DNA of 64,000 bases from Polynucleobacter sp. TSB-Sco08W16 (GCF_018687455.1 NZ_CP061291.1:62001-126000), one strand, 5' to 3'; positions 26,501 through 35,237 are shown, counted from the first letter of the stretch. The notes: generated from the sequence alone by a model not told the origin. Numbers and translations: made by a program.

Positions 26501-28248
26501 ATCAGATTCAAATCAAGATGGCGCAAGGTGCTAAGCCCGGTGAAGGCGGTCAATTGCCTGGTGGCAAGGTTTCTGACTACATTGGTAAGTTACGCTTCTC
26601 AGTTCCAGGCGTAGGTTTGATTTCACCTCCTCCACACCACGATATTTATTCGATTGAAGATATCGCTCAGTTGATTCATGATCTCAAGAACGTCAATCCA
26701 AAAGCAGATGTTTCTGTGAAATTGGTTTCTGAAGTCGGTGTTGGTACTGTTGCTGCTGGTGTCGCAAAAGCAAAAGCAGACCATGTGGTGATCGCTGGTC
26801 ATGATGGCGGTACTGGTGCATCACCACTATCTTCTATCAAGCACGCTGGATCCCCATGGGAGCTTGGTTTGGCTGAAACACAGCAGACATTGGTTCTCAA
26901 TGGCCTGCGTAGCCGTATTCGAGTTCAGGCTGACGGCCAGATGAAAACCGGCCGTGACGTCGTGATCGGCGCTTTGTTGGGTGCAGATGAGTTTGGTTTT
27001 GCAACCGCCCCACTGGTGGTTGAGGGTTGCATCATGATGCGTAAGTGTCATTTGAACACTTGCCCAGTTGGCGTAGCTACCCAAGACCCAGAACTGCGTA
27101 AGAAATTTTCTGGCAAGCCAGAGCATGTTGTGAACTTCTTCTTCTTTATTGCTGAAGAAGCCCGTGAACTCATGGCGCAATTAGGTATTCGTAAGTTTGA
27201 TGACTTAATTGGGCGCGTTGATTTGTTAGATACCCGTAAAGGGATTGAAAATTGGAAAGTTCATGGCTTGGATTTCAGCAAAATCTTTGCTGAGCCAGAA
27301 GTTGCCGCTGAAGTTCCACGTTATCAAGTCTTGACACAAGATCATGGCCTAGCTAGCGCACTCGACAATATTTTGATTGAGAAGAGTGAGCCTGCATTAG
27401 AGCGTGGTGAAAAAGTCTCCTTTATTGTTCCTGTGAAAAACGTCAACCGTACTGTAGGCGCAATGCTTTCAGGTGAAGTTGCTCAACGTTATGGTCATGC
27501 AGGTTTGCCCGATGACACCATTCATATTCAGTTGAATGGTACGGCTGGCCAAAGCTTTGCTGCTTTCTTGGCACGCGGCATCACCTTAGATTTGGTGGGT
27601 GATGGTAATGACTACGTTGGCAAAGGTTTATCAGGCGGCCGCGTTATTGTTCGTGCCCCACACGAGTTCCGTGGTGATACGGCTAAGAACATCATTGTTG
27701 GCAATACCGTTCTCTATGGTGCGATTGCTGGTGAAGCATTCTTTAATGGCGTAGCTGGCGAACGTTTCGCGGTTCGTAATTCTGGCGCAACTACTGTTGT
27801 AGAGGGTACTGGCGACCATGGTTGTGAATACATGACTGGTGGAACTGTTGTTGTCTTGGGTGCTACAGGCCGTAACTTTGCAGCAGGCATGAGCGGCGGT
27901 ATTGCTTATGTTTATGACGAGGATGGCTTGTTCGACAAGCGCTGCAATACGACGATGGCAAGCTTGGAAAAAGTATTGCCTTCTTCTGAACAGATTGCCA
28001 AGATGCCGCAGTCTCAATGGCATGCCCCTGTCGATGTAAAAGATGGTGGCGAGCGTTTAACAGATGAGCAAATCTTAAAGGGCTTGATTGAGCGGCACTT
28101 CCGTCATACCGGCTCTGAGCGCGCTAAGGCAATTTTGGCTGACTGGGAAAATGCCCGCGGTCATTTTGTGAAGGTGCTTCCAACTGAGTACAAACGTGCA
28201 CTCGGTGAGTTGTGGGAAAAAGCTCAAAACAAAACTGTTGCTGCTTAA
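23503..28248 (+). CDS. gltB: Glutamate synthase (NADPH) large subunit
   Basis: 1581 residues. It converts 2-oxoglutarate and glutamine to two glutamates with GltD. The N-terminal class II amidotransferase is made as a precursor: Cys26 (HDACGVGFVAH) becomes the N-terminal nucleophile after removal of 25 residues. The FMN-binding synthase domain and the 3Fe-4S cysteine cluster (MRKCHLNTCPVG) follow, then the GXGXG beta-helix domain. The frame extends upstream to 23383 through the REP DNA. The ATG at 23503, with CGGAAAT upstream, gives the normal start. Confidence 0.97.
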   Translation: MTTQINSDLRPIAQGLYDPRNEHDACGVGFVAHIKGKKSHEIVSQGLKILENLDHRGAVGADPLMGDGAGILIQIPDTLYREEMAKQGITLPPLGEYGVGMIFLPKEHASRLACEQELERTVRLEGQVVLGWRDVPVDVKLPMSPTVQMTEPFIRQIFIGRGRDIMTTDALERKLYVIRKTASHAIQDLHLKHGKEYFVASMSARTIVYKGLLLANQVGAYYQDLQDKRTVSALALVHQRFSTNTFPAWELAHPYRMIAHNGEINTVKGNVNWVNAREGAISSPVLGDDLQKLWPLIYPGQSDTACFDNCLELLVMAGYPLAQAMMMMIPEAWEQHALMDDNRRAFYEYHAAMMEPWDGPAAMAFTDGRQIGATLDRNGLRPARYYVTDDDLVIMGSEAGVLPIPESKIVQKWRLQPGKMFMIDMEQGRIIDDVELKNAVSKAKPYKSWIDAVRVKLDEVDASKADLIDEKTNIRPAAKLLDRQQAFGYTQEDIKFLMAPMAMNGEEAIGSMGNDSPLAVLSNKNKPLYNYFKQLFAQVTNPPIDPIRENMVMSLVSFIGPKPNLLDTNNINPPMRLEVSQPILDFDDMTKIRHIGHYTNGKFRSYELDICYPASWGKAGIEARLASLCAEAADAVRSGYNILIVSDRQVDENHVAIPALLATSAIHQHLVQKGLRTSVGLVVETGSARETHHFALLAGYGAEAVHPYLAMETLAEMAKGLSGDLSAEKAVKNFVKAVGKGLQKVMSKMGISTYMSYTGSQIFEAIGLNHDIIDQYFKGTPSNVGGIGVFEVAEEALRMHTAAFSNDPVLTNMLDAGGEYAFRIRGENHMWTPDTIAKLQHSTRIGADKGYQTYKEYANIINDQTKRQMTLRGLFEFKIDPAKAIPLDEVESAKEIVKRFATGAMSLGSISTEAHATLAIAMNRIGGKSNTGEGGEDPNRYVNELKGIPIKKGETLASILGSDVVEANIPLQDGDSLRSKIKQVASGRFGVTTEYLRSADQIQIKMAQGAKPGEGGQLPGGKVSDYIGKLRFSVPGVGLISPPPHHDIYSIEDIAQLIHDLKNVNPKADVSVKLVSEVGVGTVAAGVAKAKADHVVIAGHDGGTGASPLSSIKHAGSPWELGLAETQQTLVLNGLRSRIRVQADGQMKTGRDVVIGALLGADEFGFATAPLVVEGCIMMRKCHLNTCPVGVATQDPELRKKFSGKPEHVVNFFFFIAEEARELMAQLGIRKFDDLIGRVDLLDTRKGIENWKVHGLDFSKIFAEPEVAAEVPRYQVLTQDHGLASALDNILIEKSEPALERGEKVSFIVPVKNVNRTVGAMLSGEVAQRYGHAGLPDDTIHIQLNGTAGQSFAAFLARGITLDLVGDGNDYVGKGLSGGRVIVRAPHEFRGDTAKNIIVGNTVLYGAIAGEAFFNGVAGERFAVRNSGATTVVEGTGDHGCEYMTGGTVVVLGATGRNFAAGMSGGIAYVYDEDGLFDKRCNTTMASLEKVLPSSEQIAKMPQSQWHAPVDVKDGGERLTDEQILKGLIERHFRHTGSERAKAILADWENARGHFVKVLPTEYKRALGELWEKAQNKTVAA

Positions 28249-28286
28249 TTAATAAAGACATTAAGAAAAGATACTAAGGATTAGAT

Positions 28287-29750
28287 ATGGGTAAGGTCAC
28301 TGGATTTATGGAGTTTGAGCGCGTCGATGAAACATACGAAGTGCCAGTTAAACGCCTCCATCATTACAAAGAGTTCGTTGCCGTTTTAACTGATGAAGAG
28401 GCCAAGGTTCAAGGTGCACGTTGCATGGATTGCGGTATCCCGTTTTGTAATAGCGGTTGCCCAGTAAACAACATCATCCCCGACTTTAATGATTTGGTAT
28501 TTCATAGTGACTGGAAGAATGCATTGGATGTTTTGCAATCGACCAATAACTTCCCAGAATTTACTGGCCGGATTTGCCCTGCTCCTTGTGAGGCTGCTTG
28601 TACTTTAGGTATTAATAGTGAAGCGGTTGGCATTAAGTCCATTGAGCACGCCATCATTGATAAGGGTTGGGAAAATGGCTGGGTTAAGCCGCAACCATCC
28701 AAGACTAAGACTGGGAAAAAAGTAGCAGTAGTTGGTGGTGGCCCAGCAGGCATGGCAGCTGCACAGCAATTGGCTCGCGTTGGTCACGATGTGACTGTAT
28801 TTGAAAAGAACGATCGCGTTGGCGGATTACTCCGCTACGGCATTCCTGATTTCAAGATGGAAAAGTGGTTGATCGACCGCCGTGTTGAGCAAATGCAAGC
28901 AGAAGGTGTGAAATTTGAAACGGGTGTTTTTGTTGGTAAAGAAGCTTTTGGCCCTGAAGTAAAAAATTACTCCACTAAAACCGTTGCGCCAGAACAGTTG
29001 ATGAAAGATTTTGATGCGGTAGTAGTTACTGGCGGTGCAGAGCAGCCACGTGATTTACCTGTTCCGGGCCGTGAGTTGGCGGGCGTGCATTTTGCATTGG
29101 AATTTTTAATTCCACAAAACAAAGAAAATGCTGGCGATTTCAAAAATGAAATTCGCGCAACAGATAAGCATGTTGTCGTAATTGGTGGTGGTGATACAGG
29201 CTCTGATTGCGTAGGCACCTCAAACCGTCATGGTGCTACCAAGATTACCCAATTTGAATTGCTCCCACAGCCACCAGAAGTAGAAAACAAACCTTTGGTT
29301 TGGCCTTATTGGCCAACAAAGTTGCGCACCTCCTCTTCACATGAAGAAGGTTGTGATCGCGACTGGTCTGTTGGAACCAAGCGTTTTGAAGGTAAAAATG
29401 GCAAAGTTGAGAAGCTAATCGGCGTTCGTTTGGAGTGGAAAGACGGCAAGATGGCTGAAGTCCCTAATTCCGAATTTGAGATCAAGGCAGATTTGGTACT
29501 CTTGGCTATGGGCTTTGTATCCCCGGTTCAGCAAATGCTGAGTGCCTTTGGAGTTGAGAAAGATACACGGGGCAATGCTAAAGCTACTGTTGAGGGTCAG
29601 AATGCCTACCAAACTAATGTTCCTAAGGTGTTTGCGGCGGGTGATGTGCGTCGAGGACAGTCTTTGGTGGTTTGGGCAATTCGCGAAGGTCGCCAATGCG
29701 CCCAAGCAGTAGACCAGTATTTAATGGGGTCATCTGTTTTACCCCGATAA
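28287..29750 (+). CDS. gltD: Glutamate synthase (NADPH) small subunit
   Basis: 487-residue FAD-dependent subunit that passes NADPH electrons to GltB. N-terminal cysteine motifs for two 4Fe-4S clusters are CMDCGIPFCNSGCPVNN and GRICPAPCEAAC. The first dinucleotide-binding site is VVGGGPAGMAAA and the second is VIGGGDTGSDC. The C-terminal AAGDVRRGQSLVVWAI completes the fold. It lies 38 nt downstream of gltB. Its stop codon is inside a palindrome that also carries the mlaF ribosome-binding site. Confidence 0.97.
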   Translation: MGKVTGFMEFERVDETYEVPVKRLHHYKEFVAVLTDEEAKVQGARCMDCGIPFCNSGCPVNNIIPDFNDLVFHSDWKNALDVLQSTNNFPEFTGRICPAPCEAACTLGINSEAVGIKSIEHAIIDKGWENGWVKPQPSKTKTGKKVAVVGGGPAGMAAAQQLARVGHDVTVFEKNDRVGGLLRYGIPDFKMEKWLIDRRVEQMQAEGVKFETGVFVGKEAFGPEVKNYSTKTVAPEQLMKDFDAVVVTGGAEQPRDLPVPGRELAGVHFALEFLIPQNKENAGDFKNEIRATDKHVVVIGGGDTGSDCVGTSNRHGATKITQFELLPQPPEVENKPLVWPYWPTKLRTSSSHEEGCDRDWSVGTKRFEGKNGKVEKLIGVRLEWKDGKMAEVPNSEFEIKADLVLLAMGFVSPVQQMLSAFGVEKDTRGNAKATVEGQNAYQTNVPKVFAAGDVRRGQSLVVWAIREGRQCAQAVDQYLMGSSVLPR

Positions 29751-29758
29751 TATCGGGG
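29742..29758 (+). promoter_or_regulatory. Palindrome overlapping the gltD stop and mlaF ribosome-binding site
   Basis: CCCCGATA-A-TATCGGGG is an exact inverted repeat. Its left arm contains the last codons and the stop of gltD. Its right arm holds the GGGG that serves as Shine-Dalgarno for the mlaF ATG at 29761. In RNA the hairpin would hide the mlaF ribosome-binding site until ribosomes finish gltD. This is read directly from sequence; the coupling function is inferred. Confidence 0.55.
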
Positions 29759-29760
29759 AT

Positions 29761-30609
29761 ATGAATAGTCCTCAGCCAAGCTCATTGGATGTCCAAAAAC
29801 CCCTAGGTGAAGTTGTCGTCTCTATCAAAGACGTCAACTTTTCCTATGCGCCTGGTGAGCGACAAATTTTGTCGGGACTCAATATGGAGTTTCGTCGCGG
29901 TCAGGTAGTTGCGGTGATGGGTGGGTCTGGCTGTGGAAAAACAACTATCCTGCGTTTAATCGGCGGTCAATTTACTGCTCAAGCGGGACAAGTCTTATTC
30001 GAGGGCCAAGATATTGGCAAGATGAGCGGTGAACAATTGATGGCGGCTCGTCGTCGCATGGGCATGCTTTTTCAGTTCGGTGCTTTATTTACTGACTTGA
30101 GCGTTTTTGAAAACGTTGCATTCCCATTGCGTGAACATACTCATTTGAGCGAAGAGCTTTTGCGCTCACTCGTACTTATGAAATTGAATGCTGTAGGCTT
30201 GCGTGGTGCACGTGATTTAATGCCTTCACAAATTTCTGGCGGTATGGCAAGACGTGTTGCCTTGGCTAGAGCGATTGCACTAGACCCTCCTCTCATCATG
30301 TACGACGAGCCCTTTGCTGGTCTGGACCCAATCTCATTAGGAATTACTGCAAGGTTGATTCGTGATCTGAATAACGCCTTGGGAGCCACGAGCTTATTGG
30401 TGACTCACGATGTCGAGGAAACATTTGAAATCGCGGATTACGTGTATTTCATTGCAAATGGAAAGATTGGCGCACAAGGCACTCCTGAAGAGCTGAGTCG
30501 CTCTACTGATCCTTTCGTAAGACAGTTTTTAGATGCCGCTCCAGATGGCCCTGTGCCATTCCATTACCCAGGTCAAAGCTTGGAAGAAGATTTTGGAGTG
30601 AGGGCTTAA
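29761..30609 (+). CDS. mlaF: Phospholipid transport ABC ATPase MlaF
   Basis: 282-residue ATPase of the MlaFEDB complex, which handles phospholipids between the outer and inner membranes to keep outer-membrane lipid asymmetry. Walker A is GGSGCGKTT, the Q-loop follows, the signature is ISGGMARRVALARA, and Walker B is IMYDEPFAGLDP, with a downstream H-loop (LVTHDVEE). The stop overlaps mlaE by one nt. First gene of a conserved mlaFEDACB set. Confidence 0.95.
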   Translation: MNSPQPSSLDVQKPLGEVVVSIKDVNFSYAPGERQILSGLNMEFRRGQVVAVMGGSGCGKTTILRLIGGQFTAQAGQVLFEGQDIGKMSGEQLMAARRRMGMLFQFGALFTDLSVFENVAFPLREHTHLSEELLRSLVLMKLNAVGLRGARDLMPSQISGGMARRVALARAIALDPPLIMYDEPFAGLDPISLGITARLIRDLNNALGATSLLVTHDVEETFEIADYVYFIANGKIGAQGTPEELSRSTDPFVRQFLDAAPDGPVPFHYPGQSLEEDFGVRA

Positions 30610-31406
30610 TGACTGCGCTTCACAAGTTATTAGATTTATTGGGCGACCTTGGATTTTTTATTCGCCGCAATTTAGCCAGCCTTGGTCTTGCTGCACGTAT
30701 GTTTGCTGCGGTTATTTGGCGCTCAGGTTTTTTGCTAAAAAGACCGCGCTTGGTCCTGGATCAAATTTTATTTGTAGGCAATCACTCTTTTGTGATTATT
30801 GCGGTCTCTGGTTTGTTTGTTGGATTTGTTTTGGGGCTGCAGGGTTACTACACCTTAAATCGTTATGGCTCAGAACAAGCTTTAGGTCTCTTGGTTGCTT
30901 TATCTCTTACTCGTGAATTAGGCCCAGTCATTACCGCCTTATTGTTTGCGGGTCGTGCCGGCACTTCTTTGACTGCAGAAATTGGCCTGATGAAGGCTGG
31001 TGAGCAGCTAAGCGCTATGGAGATGATGGCTGTAGACCCACTGAGTCGCGTGATTGCTCCTCGACTTTGGGCCGGCATTATTTCCATGCCAATTTTGGCA
31101 ACGATTTTTACGGCAGTAGGCGTCATGGGTGGCTACTTTGTCGGAGTCCCCTTAATTGGAGTCGATTCCGGGGCTTTTTGGTCTCAAATGCAAGGTGGCG
31201 TGGATCTGTTTTCTGATATTGGTAATGGCCTAATAAAAAGCGTAGTTTTCGGTGTGGCGGTGACTTTTATTGCTCTCTATCAAGGTTATGAAGCCAAACC
31301 AACGCCTGAAGGGGTATCACAGGCAACTACACGTACTGTGGTGATTTCTTCTTTGTCGGTATTAGCCTTAGATTTCCTGCTAACCGCAATGATGTTCTCG
31401 AATTAG
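30609..31406 (+). CDS. mlaE: Phospholipid transport permease MlaE
   Basis: 265-residue permease of the MlaE/TrbA-like family with five to six membrane segments. The conserved core is GFVLGLQGYYTL, LTRELGPVITALLFAGRAG and AEIGLMKAGEQLSAMEMM. Transcriptionally fused with mlaF (stop and start share a base). Its C-terminal end, a hydrophobic VISSLSVLALDFLL helix, is typical. Confidence 0.95.
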   Translation: MTALHKLLDLLGDLGFFIRRNLASLGLAARMFAAVIWRSGFLLKRPRLVLDQILFVGNHSFVIIAVSGLFVGFVLGLQGYYTLNRYGSEQALGLLVALSLTRELGPVITALLFAGRAGTSLTAEIGLMKAGEQLSAMEMMAVDPLSRVIAPRLWAGIISMPILATIFTAVGVMGGYFVGVPLIGVDSGAFWSQMQGGVDLFSDIGNGLIKSVVFGVAVTFIALYQGYEAKPTPEGVSQATTRTVVISSLSVLALDFLLTAMMFSN

Positions 31407-31427
31407 AAAGAATAAACTGAGGCTCTT

Positions 31428-31910
31428 ATGAGAAAAAGTGCAATTGATATCTGGGTAGGAATTTTTGTTGCCATAGGTTTGCTGGCAGCATTATTTCTTG
31501 CATTGAAGGTTGGCAATATGAACGCCGTGTCTTTTGCGCCAACCTACAAAATTTCTGCACGCTTTGACAATATTGGCGGGTTGAAGCCCCGAGCTCCGGT
31601 AAAGAGTGCAGGCGTAGTGGTTGGTCGTATTGCCAACATTTCTTTTGATGACAAAACGTATCAAGCCACAGTGGTGATGACTATTGAGGATTCTTATAAG
31701 TTCCCTAAAGATTCATCTGCAAAGATTTTGACTTCAGGCTTATTGGGTGAACAGTACATTGGCCTAGAGGCTGGTGGTTCGGACGAGATGTTGACAAATG
31801 GTGAAAAGATTTCTCAAACCCAGTCTGCCATTGTTCTTGAAAATTTAATTAGTCAGTTCTTGTATAACAAGGCGGCTGATAGCGGTCAAGAAAAAGGCGC
31901 AGCAAAATAA
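31428..31910 (+). CDS. mlaD: Phospholipid-binding MCE protein MlaD
   Basis: 160-residue MCE-domain protein anchored in the inner membrane by one N-terminal helix (IFVAIGLLAALFLALKV). The MCE domain includes ISARFDNIGGLKPRAPVKSAGVVVG and ILTSGLLGEQYIGLE. MlaD forms a hexameric ring that receives lipid from MlaC. It is a little shorter than the E. coli protein at the C-terminus. Its stop overlaps the mlaA start by one base. Confidence 0.94.
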   Translation: MRKSAIDIWVGIFVAIGLLAALFLALKVGNMNAVSFAPTYKISARFDNIGGLKPRAPVKSAGVVVGRIANISFDDKTYQATVVMTIEDSYKFPKDSSAKILTSGLLGEQYIGLEAGGSDEMLTNGEKISQTQSAIVLENLISQFLYNKAADSGQEKGAAK

Positions 31911-32668
31911 TGTTTTTTGCAGTCAAGTTCATTGGCAAGATGAAGCAATGCATCTTGCTTTGTATGGCTGTTGCGTTAGTGGGCTGCGCGTCTATTCCTG
32001 CAGGGGTTGAGCGCTCCCCAAATGATCCGTGGGAGCCATTCAATCGCTCAGTATTTGAGTTCAATGAAGGTTTAGATGCTTATTTACTGAAGCCAGTAGT
32101 GGCGGGATATCGGTTTGTGTTGCCCGAGTTTGTCCGCGAAGGCATTTACAACTTCTTTAGTAACTACAACGATATCTATACCGCTTTGTATAACTTGTTA
32201 CAGGGCAAGCCAGACTTTGCATTTAATGACTTCATGCGAGTGGTTGTGAATACCACCATGGGTTTGGGTGGTTTCCTAGATCTAGCAACGCCAGGCGGCC
32301 TTGAAAAGCACAAAGAGGATTGGGGTCAAACACTTGGCGTGTGGGGCGTGCCTGCAGGGCCATATGTGGTGCTACCTTTCTTTGGTCCTAGCAATGTGCG
32401 CGATTCCTTTGGTACGGTTGCCGACTTGGAGTCTGATTACTTATTTAGGTTGCTGCCCGACGTTGCCCTCCGAAATAGTATTACTGGCTTACGTGTAGTC
32501 AATACACGTAATACTTATTACGAAGCGGGTGACTTATTAGATGGTGCCGCCATCGATAAGTACAGTTTTATGCGTGATGCTTATATTCAAAGGCGTGCGT
32601 ATCAAATTAATGAGGGTCGTGATGACGAAGAGCCTTTGATGCCAGCTTATGAGAATGGCTATGAGTAA
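31910..32668 (+). CDS. mlaA: Outer-membrane phospholipid-removing lipoprotein MlaA (VacJ)
   Basis: 252-residue VacJ-family lipoprotein. The signal peptide ends at the lipobox LVGC, and the mature Cys is near residue 25. Core motifs are NDPWEPFNRSVFEFNE, the amphipathic NFFSNYNDIYTALYNLLQGK and the GVWGVPAGPYVVLPFFGPS segment. MlaA pulls misplaced phospholipids from the outer leaflet and works with porins. An internal ATG at 31940 could be the true start and would give a shorter signal peptide. Confidence 0.94.
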   Translation: MFFAVKFIGKMKQCILLCMAVALVGCASIPAGVERSPNDPWEPFNRSVFEFNEGLDAYLLKPVVAGYRFVLPEFVREGIYNFFSNYNDIYTALYNLLQGKPDFAFNDFMRVVVNTTMGLGGFLDLATPGGLEKHKEDWGQTLGVWGVPAGPYVVLPFFGPSNVRDSFGTVADLESDYLFRLLPDVALRNSITGLRVVNTRNTYYEAGDLLDGAAIDKYSFMRDAYIQRRAYQINEGRDDEEPLMPAYENGYE

Positions 32669-32674
32669 GGCTTA

Positions 32675-32694
32675 GAGGGCTAAAATTAGCTCTC
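32675..32694 (+). promoter_or_regulatory. Hairpin between mlaA and mlaC
   Basis: GAGGGCTAA pairs with TTAGCTCTC (nine pairs including one G-U) in the 64-nt mlaA-mlaC gap. No U-tract follows, so it is unlikely to be a terminator. It may be an mRNA processing or stability structure that sets the ratio of the soluble carrier MlaC. Confidence 0.35.
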
Positions 32695-32732
32695 AGTTGA
32701 AATCAATGTAGTAAATAAAAGCGGACGGATAT

Positions 32733-33374
32733 ATGACAAGTTGCAAAACGATTTCTAAATACCTAGCAATGGGTCTGTTTCTGTTTTCCAGCGCCTTGTT
32801 TGCTCAAGTGCCTGATCAATCTACCCCGCCAGACGCTTTGATCAAAATGGTTGTTACAGACGTAATGGTCTCCGTGAAAGCGGATCCAGAAATTCAAAAG
32901 GGAAATATTCCTAAAATCGTCGACTTGGTCGACAAGAAAATTGTTCCTTATACCGATATGCGCCGTACTACCGAAATGGCTATGGGCCCGAATTGGAAAA
33001 AAGCGACCCCCGAACAACAGGCTCAGCTCACTTCTGAATTTAAGAATCTGCTGATTCGCACTTACTCTGGTGCATTAAGTCAGTTGCGTGATCAAACTGT
33101 GCAATTTAAAGCCTTACGAGCTGCGCCCGATGACAAAGAAGTGATTGTGAAAACTGTCGTGCTTGGTCGCGGCGATCCAGTCCCCCTAGATTACCGCCTG
33201 GAGAGTACTGATAAGGGCTGGAAGGTTTACGACATGAACATCATGGGTGTTTGGTTGGTAGAAGCTTATCGCAATCAGTTCGCTAATCAGATAAGTCAAA
33301 ATGGTGTTGAGGGCCTCGTAAAATTCTTACAAGACCGTAATAAGCAATTGGCTACTGCTAAACCAGCAAATTAA
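32733..33374 (+). CDS. mlaC: Periplasmic phospholipid shuttle MlaC
   Basis: 213-residue Ttg2D/MlaC-family periplasmic lipid carrier. A signal peptide ends near LFA-QV. The mature part shows IVDKKIVPYTDMRRTTEMAMGPNWKKATPEQQ and the C-terminal YRLESTDKGWKVYDMNIMGVWLVEAYRNQF, the family's most conserved strand-helix unit. It carries lipid between MlaA and MlaD. Confidence 0.94.
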   Translation: MTSCKTISKYLAMGLFLFSSALFAQVPDQSTPPDALIKMVVTDVMVSVKADPEIQKGNIPKIVDLVDKKIVPYTDMRRTTEMAMGPNWKKATPEQQAQLTSEFKNLLIRTYSGALSQLRDQTVQFKALRAAPDDKEVIVKTVVLGRGDPVPLDYRLESTDKGWKVYDMNIMGVWLVEAYRNQFANQISQNGVEGLVKFLQDRNKQLATAKPAN

Positions 33375-33390
33375 TTTAAGCCTTTAGACC

Positions 33391-33648
33391 ATGCCCTTTC
33401 TTTTACCTAAGACAGTTACACAAGAAAATGCTCTTCAGTTGCACAAAGAGGGTTTGTTAAATGCTGCCACGTTGCAAACAGTAGATTGCTCTGCGCTTAA
33501 AGATTTTGACTCTACCGTGTTGACTGTTTTATTGGCTTGGCAAAAAAAGTTACAGGCAGATGGAAAAGTCTTATCTATTGAGCATTCCCCAGATAAACTC
33601 AAAGTACTAGCTAACGTCTATGGCGTCTCCGCATTGCTGGGTTTATAA
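33391..33648 (+). CDS. mlaB: STAS-domain protein MlaB
   Basis: 85-residue STAS protein, the cytoplasmic regulator that binds MlaF and is needed for activity of the complex. The order of strands and helices fits a compact STAS fold (TVDCSALKDFDSTVLTVLLAWQKK, then LKVLANVYGVSALLGL). Sequence conservation in the family is low, so position at the end of mlaFEDAC is important evidence. Confidence 0.85.
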   Translation: MPFLLPKTVTQENALQLHKEGLLNAATLQTVDCSALKDFDSTVLTVLLAWQKKLQADGKVLSIEHSPDKLKVLANVYGVSALLGL

Positions 33649-33652
33649 GAGC

Positions 33653-34405
33653 ATGCACTCAGCAATTTCAATTAAAAACATTTCAAAGCATTATGGAGCC
33701 CTGCAAGCCCTTGACGATGTTTCATTAGCAATTGAGCCAGGTGAATTTTTTGGACTTCTAGGTCCCAATGGGGCTGGTAAGACCACGCTGATCTCTATCT
33801 TGGCTGGTTTGGTCAGGGCCGATAGAGGACATGCTGCTATCTTAGGTGCAGATGTTCAAAAGTCATCCCGTGATGCACGTCGCATGTTGGGCGTTGTTCC
33901 ACAAGAGCTGGTCTTCGATCCATTCTTTACTGTTCGTGAGACCTTGCAATTTCAGTCGGGCTACTTCGGCATCCGCAATAACGATGCTTGGATTGACGAG
34001 ATCATGGCTAATCTAGATCTCACTTCAAAAGCGGATAGCAATATGCGCTCTTTGTCTGGTGGGATGAAGCGCCGGGTATTGGTTGCCCAAGCTTTAGTAC
34101 ATCGTCCACCTGTCATTATTTTAGATGAGCCAACCGCTGGCGTTGATGTCGAGTTGCGTCAGTCTTTGTGGCAATTCATTAGCAGACTCAATCAAGATGG
34201 CCACACGATTGTGTTAACTACCCATTACTTAGAAGAAGCCGAAGCATTGTGTCAGCGCATTGCGATGCTCAAGCAGGGCAAGATTGTTGCACTAGATACT
34301 ACCGCCAATCTGCTCAGTCGTTATGGTTCAGTGAAAAAAGATGGCGAAGGCAAGACTGATTTAGAAGAGGTGTTTGTCAACATTATGTCTGGGGGTGGAC
34401 TGTGA
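33653..34405 (+). CDS. ABC-2 type exporter ATP-binding protein (YadG-like)
   Basis: 250 residues. Walker A is GPNGAGKTT, the signature LSGGMKRRVLVAQAL, Walker B VIILDEPTAGVD, and the H-loop TTHYLEE. The frame opens at 33620 inside mlaB, but the ATG at 33653, five nt after mlaB, aligns with family starts. It overlaps the permease gene by three nt. The substrate is unknown. The position between mlaB and ibaG is conserved in Burkholderiales, which suggests an envelope role. Confidence 0.9.
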   Translation: MHSAISIKNISKHYGALQALDDVSLAIEPGEFFGLLGPNGAGKTTLISILAGLVRADRGHAAILGADVQKSSRDARRMLGVVPQELVFDPFFTVRETLQFQSGYFGIRNNDAWIDEIMANLDLTSKADSNMRSLSGGMKRRVLVAQALVHRPPVIILDEPTAGVDVELRQSLWQFISRLNQDGHTIVLTTHYLEEAEALCQRIAMLKQGKIVALDTTANLLSRYGSVKKDGEGKTDLEEVFVNIMSGGGL

Positions 34406-35202
34406 GCAAGGCTACAAGTAAAGCTCTGAACAAGCCCACACTTGAATATGGCAGTGGCTTTCCAACACTCTTATTGAAAGAGGTGAAGCGTTTTTATAAG
34501 GTGGCCTTTCAGACGGTTGCAGCCCCCGTCTTAACGGCCGTCCTTTATCTGATGATTTTTGGTCATGTATTGGAAGGTCGGGAAGTATATGGGCGCTTGA
34601 GCTATACGGCCTTCCTCATCCCAGGCTTGGTCATGATGAGCGTATTGCAAAACGCATTCGCAAATACCTCTTCGTCACTCATCCAGTCAAAAGTGACTGG
34701 CAATCTGGTATTTGTATTGCTTGCTCCATTGAGTCATGTTGAGTTTTATGCAGCCTATATTTTGGCTGCAGTCTTTCGCGGCATCGTTGTTGGCCTGGGC
34801 GTATTTTTAATTACCCTTTGGTTCGGAATACCGGCCTTAGAGTACCCACTTTGGATTTTGGCATTTGCCTTTTTAGGCGCTGCCATACTCGGTAGTTTGG
34901 GATTAATAGCAGGTATCTGGGCAGATAAATATGATCAGTTGGCTGCTTTCCAAAACTTCATCGTGATGCCTGCCACAATGTTATCGGGAGTCTTTTATTC
35001 GATTCACTCTTTGCCTCCTGCCTGGCAAGTTGTATCGCATTTCAACCCATTCTTTTACATGATTGACGGTTTCCGTTATGGCTTCTTTGGGGTTTCTGAT
35101 GCGTCCCCGTGGAGCAGCCTTGCAATCGTGCTCTGTTTCTTTGTAATTGTTTCAGCTATTGCTTTACGCCTATTGCAAAAGGGCTATAAGCTGCGGCATT
35201 AA
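34402..35202 (+). CDS. ABC-2 type exporter permease (YadH-like)
   Basis: 266-residue ABC-2 membrane subunit with about six hydrophobic segments, for example PVLTAVLYLMIFG and LAFAFLGAAILGSLGLIAG. The C-terminal PATMLSGVFYSIHSLPPAWQ region, with FNPFFYMIDGFRYGFFG following, is the family signature. The start is a GTG overlapping the ATPase stop. It pairs with the gene before it; substrate unknown. Confidence 0.9.
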   Translation: MSKATSKALNKPTLEYGSGFPTLLLKEVKRFYKVAFQTVAAPVLTAVLYLMIFGHVLEGREVYGRLSYTAFLIPGLVMMSVLQNAFANTSSSLIQSKVTGNLVFVLLAPLSHVEFYAAYILAAVFRGIVVGLGVFLITLWFGIPALEYPLWILAFAFLGAAILGSLGLIAGIWADKYDQLAAFQNFIVMPATMLSGVFYSIHSLPPAWQVVSHFNPFFYMIDGFRYGFFGVSDASPWSSLAIVLCFFVIVSAIALRLLQKGYKLRH

Positions 35203-35237
35203 TGATTTGCACTATCTAGTCTTATTAGGAGAGAAGT

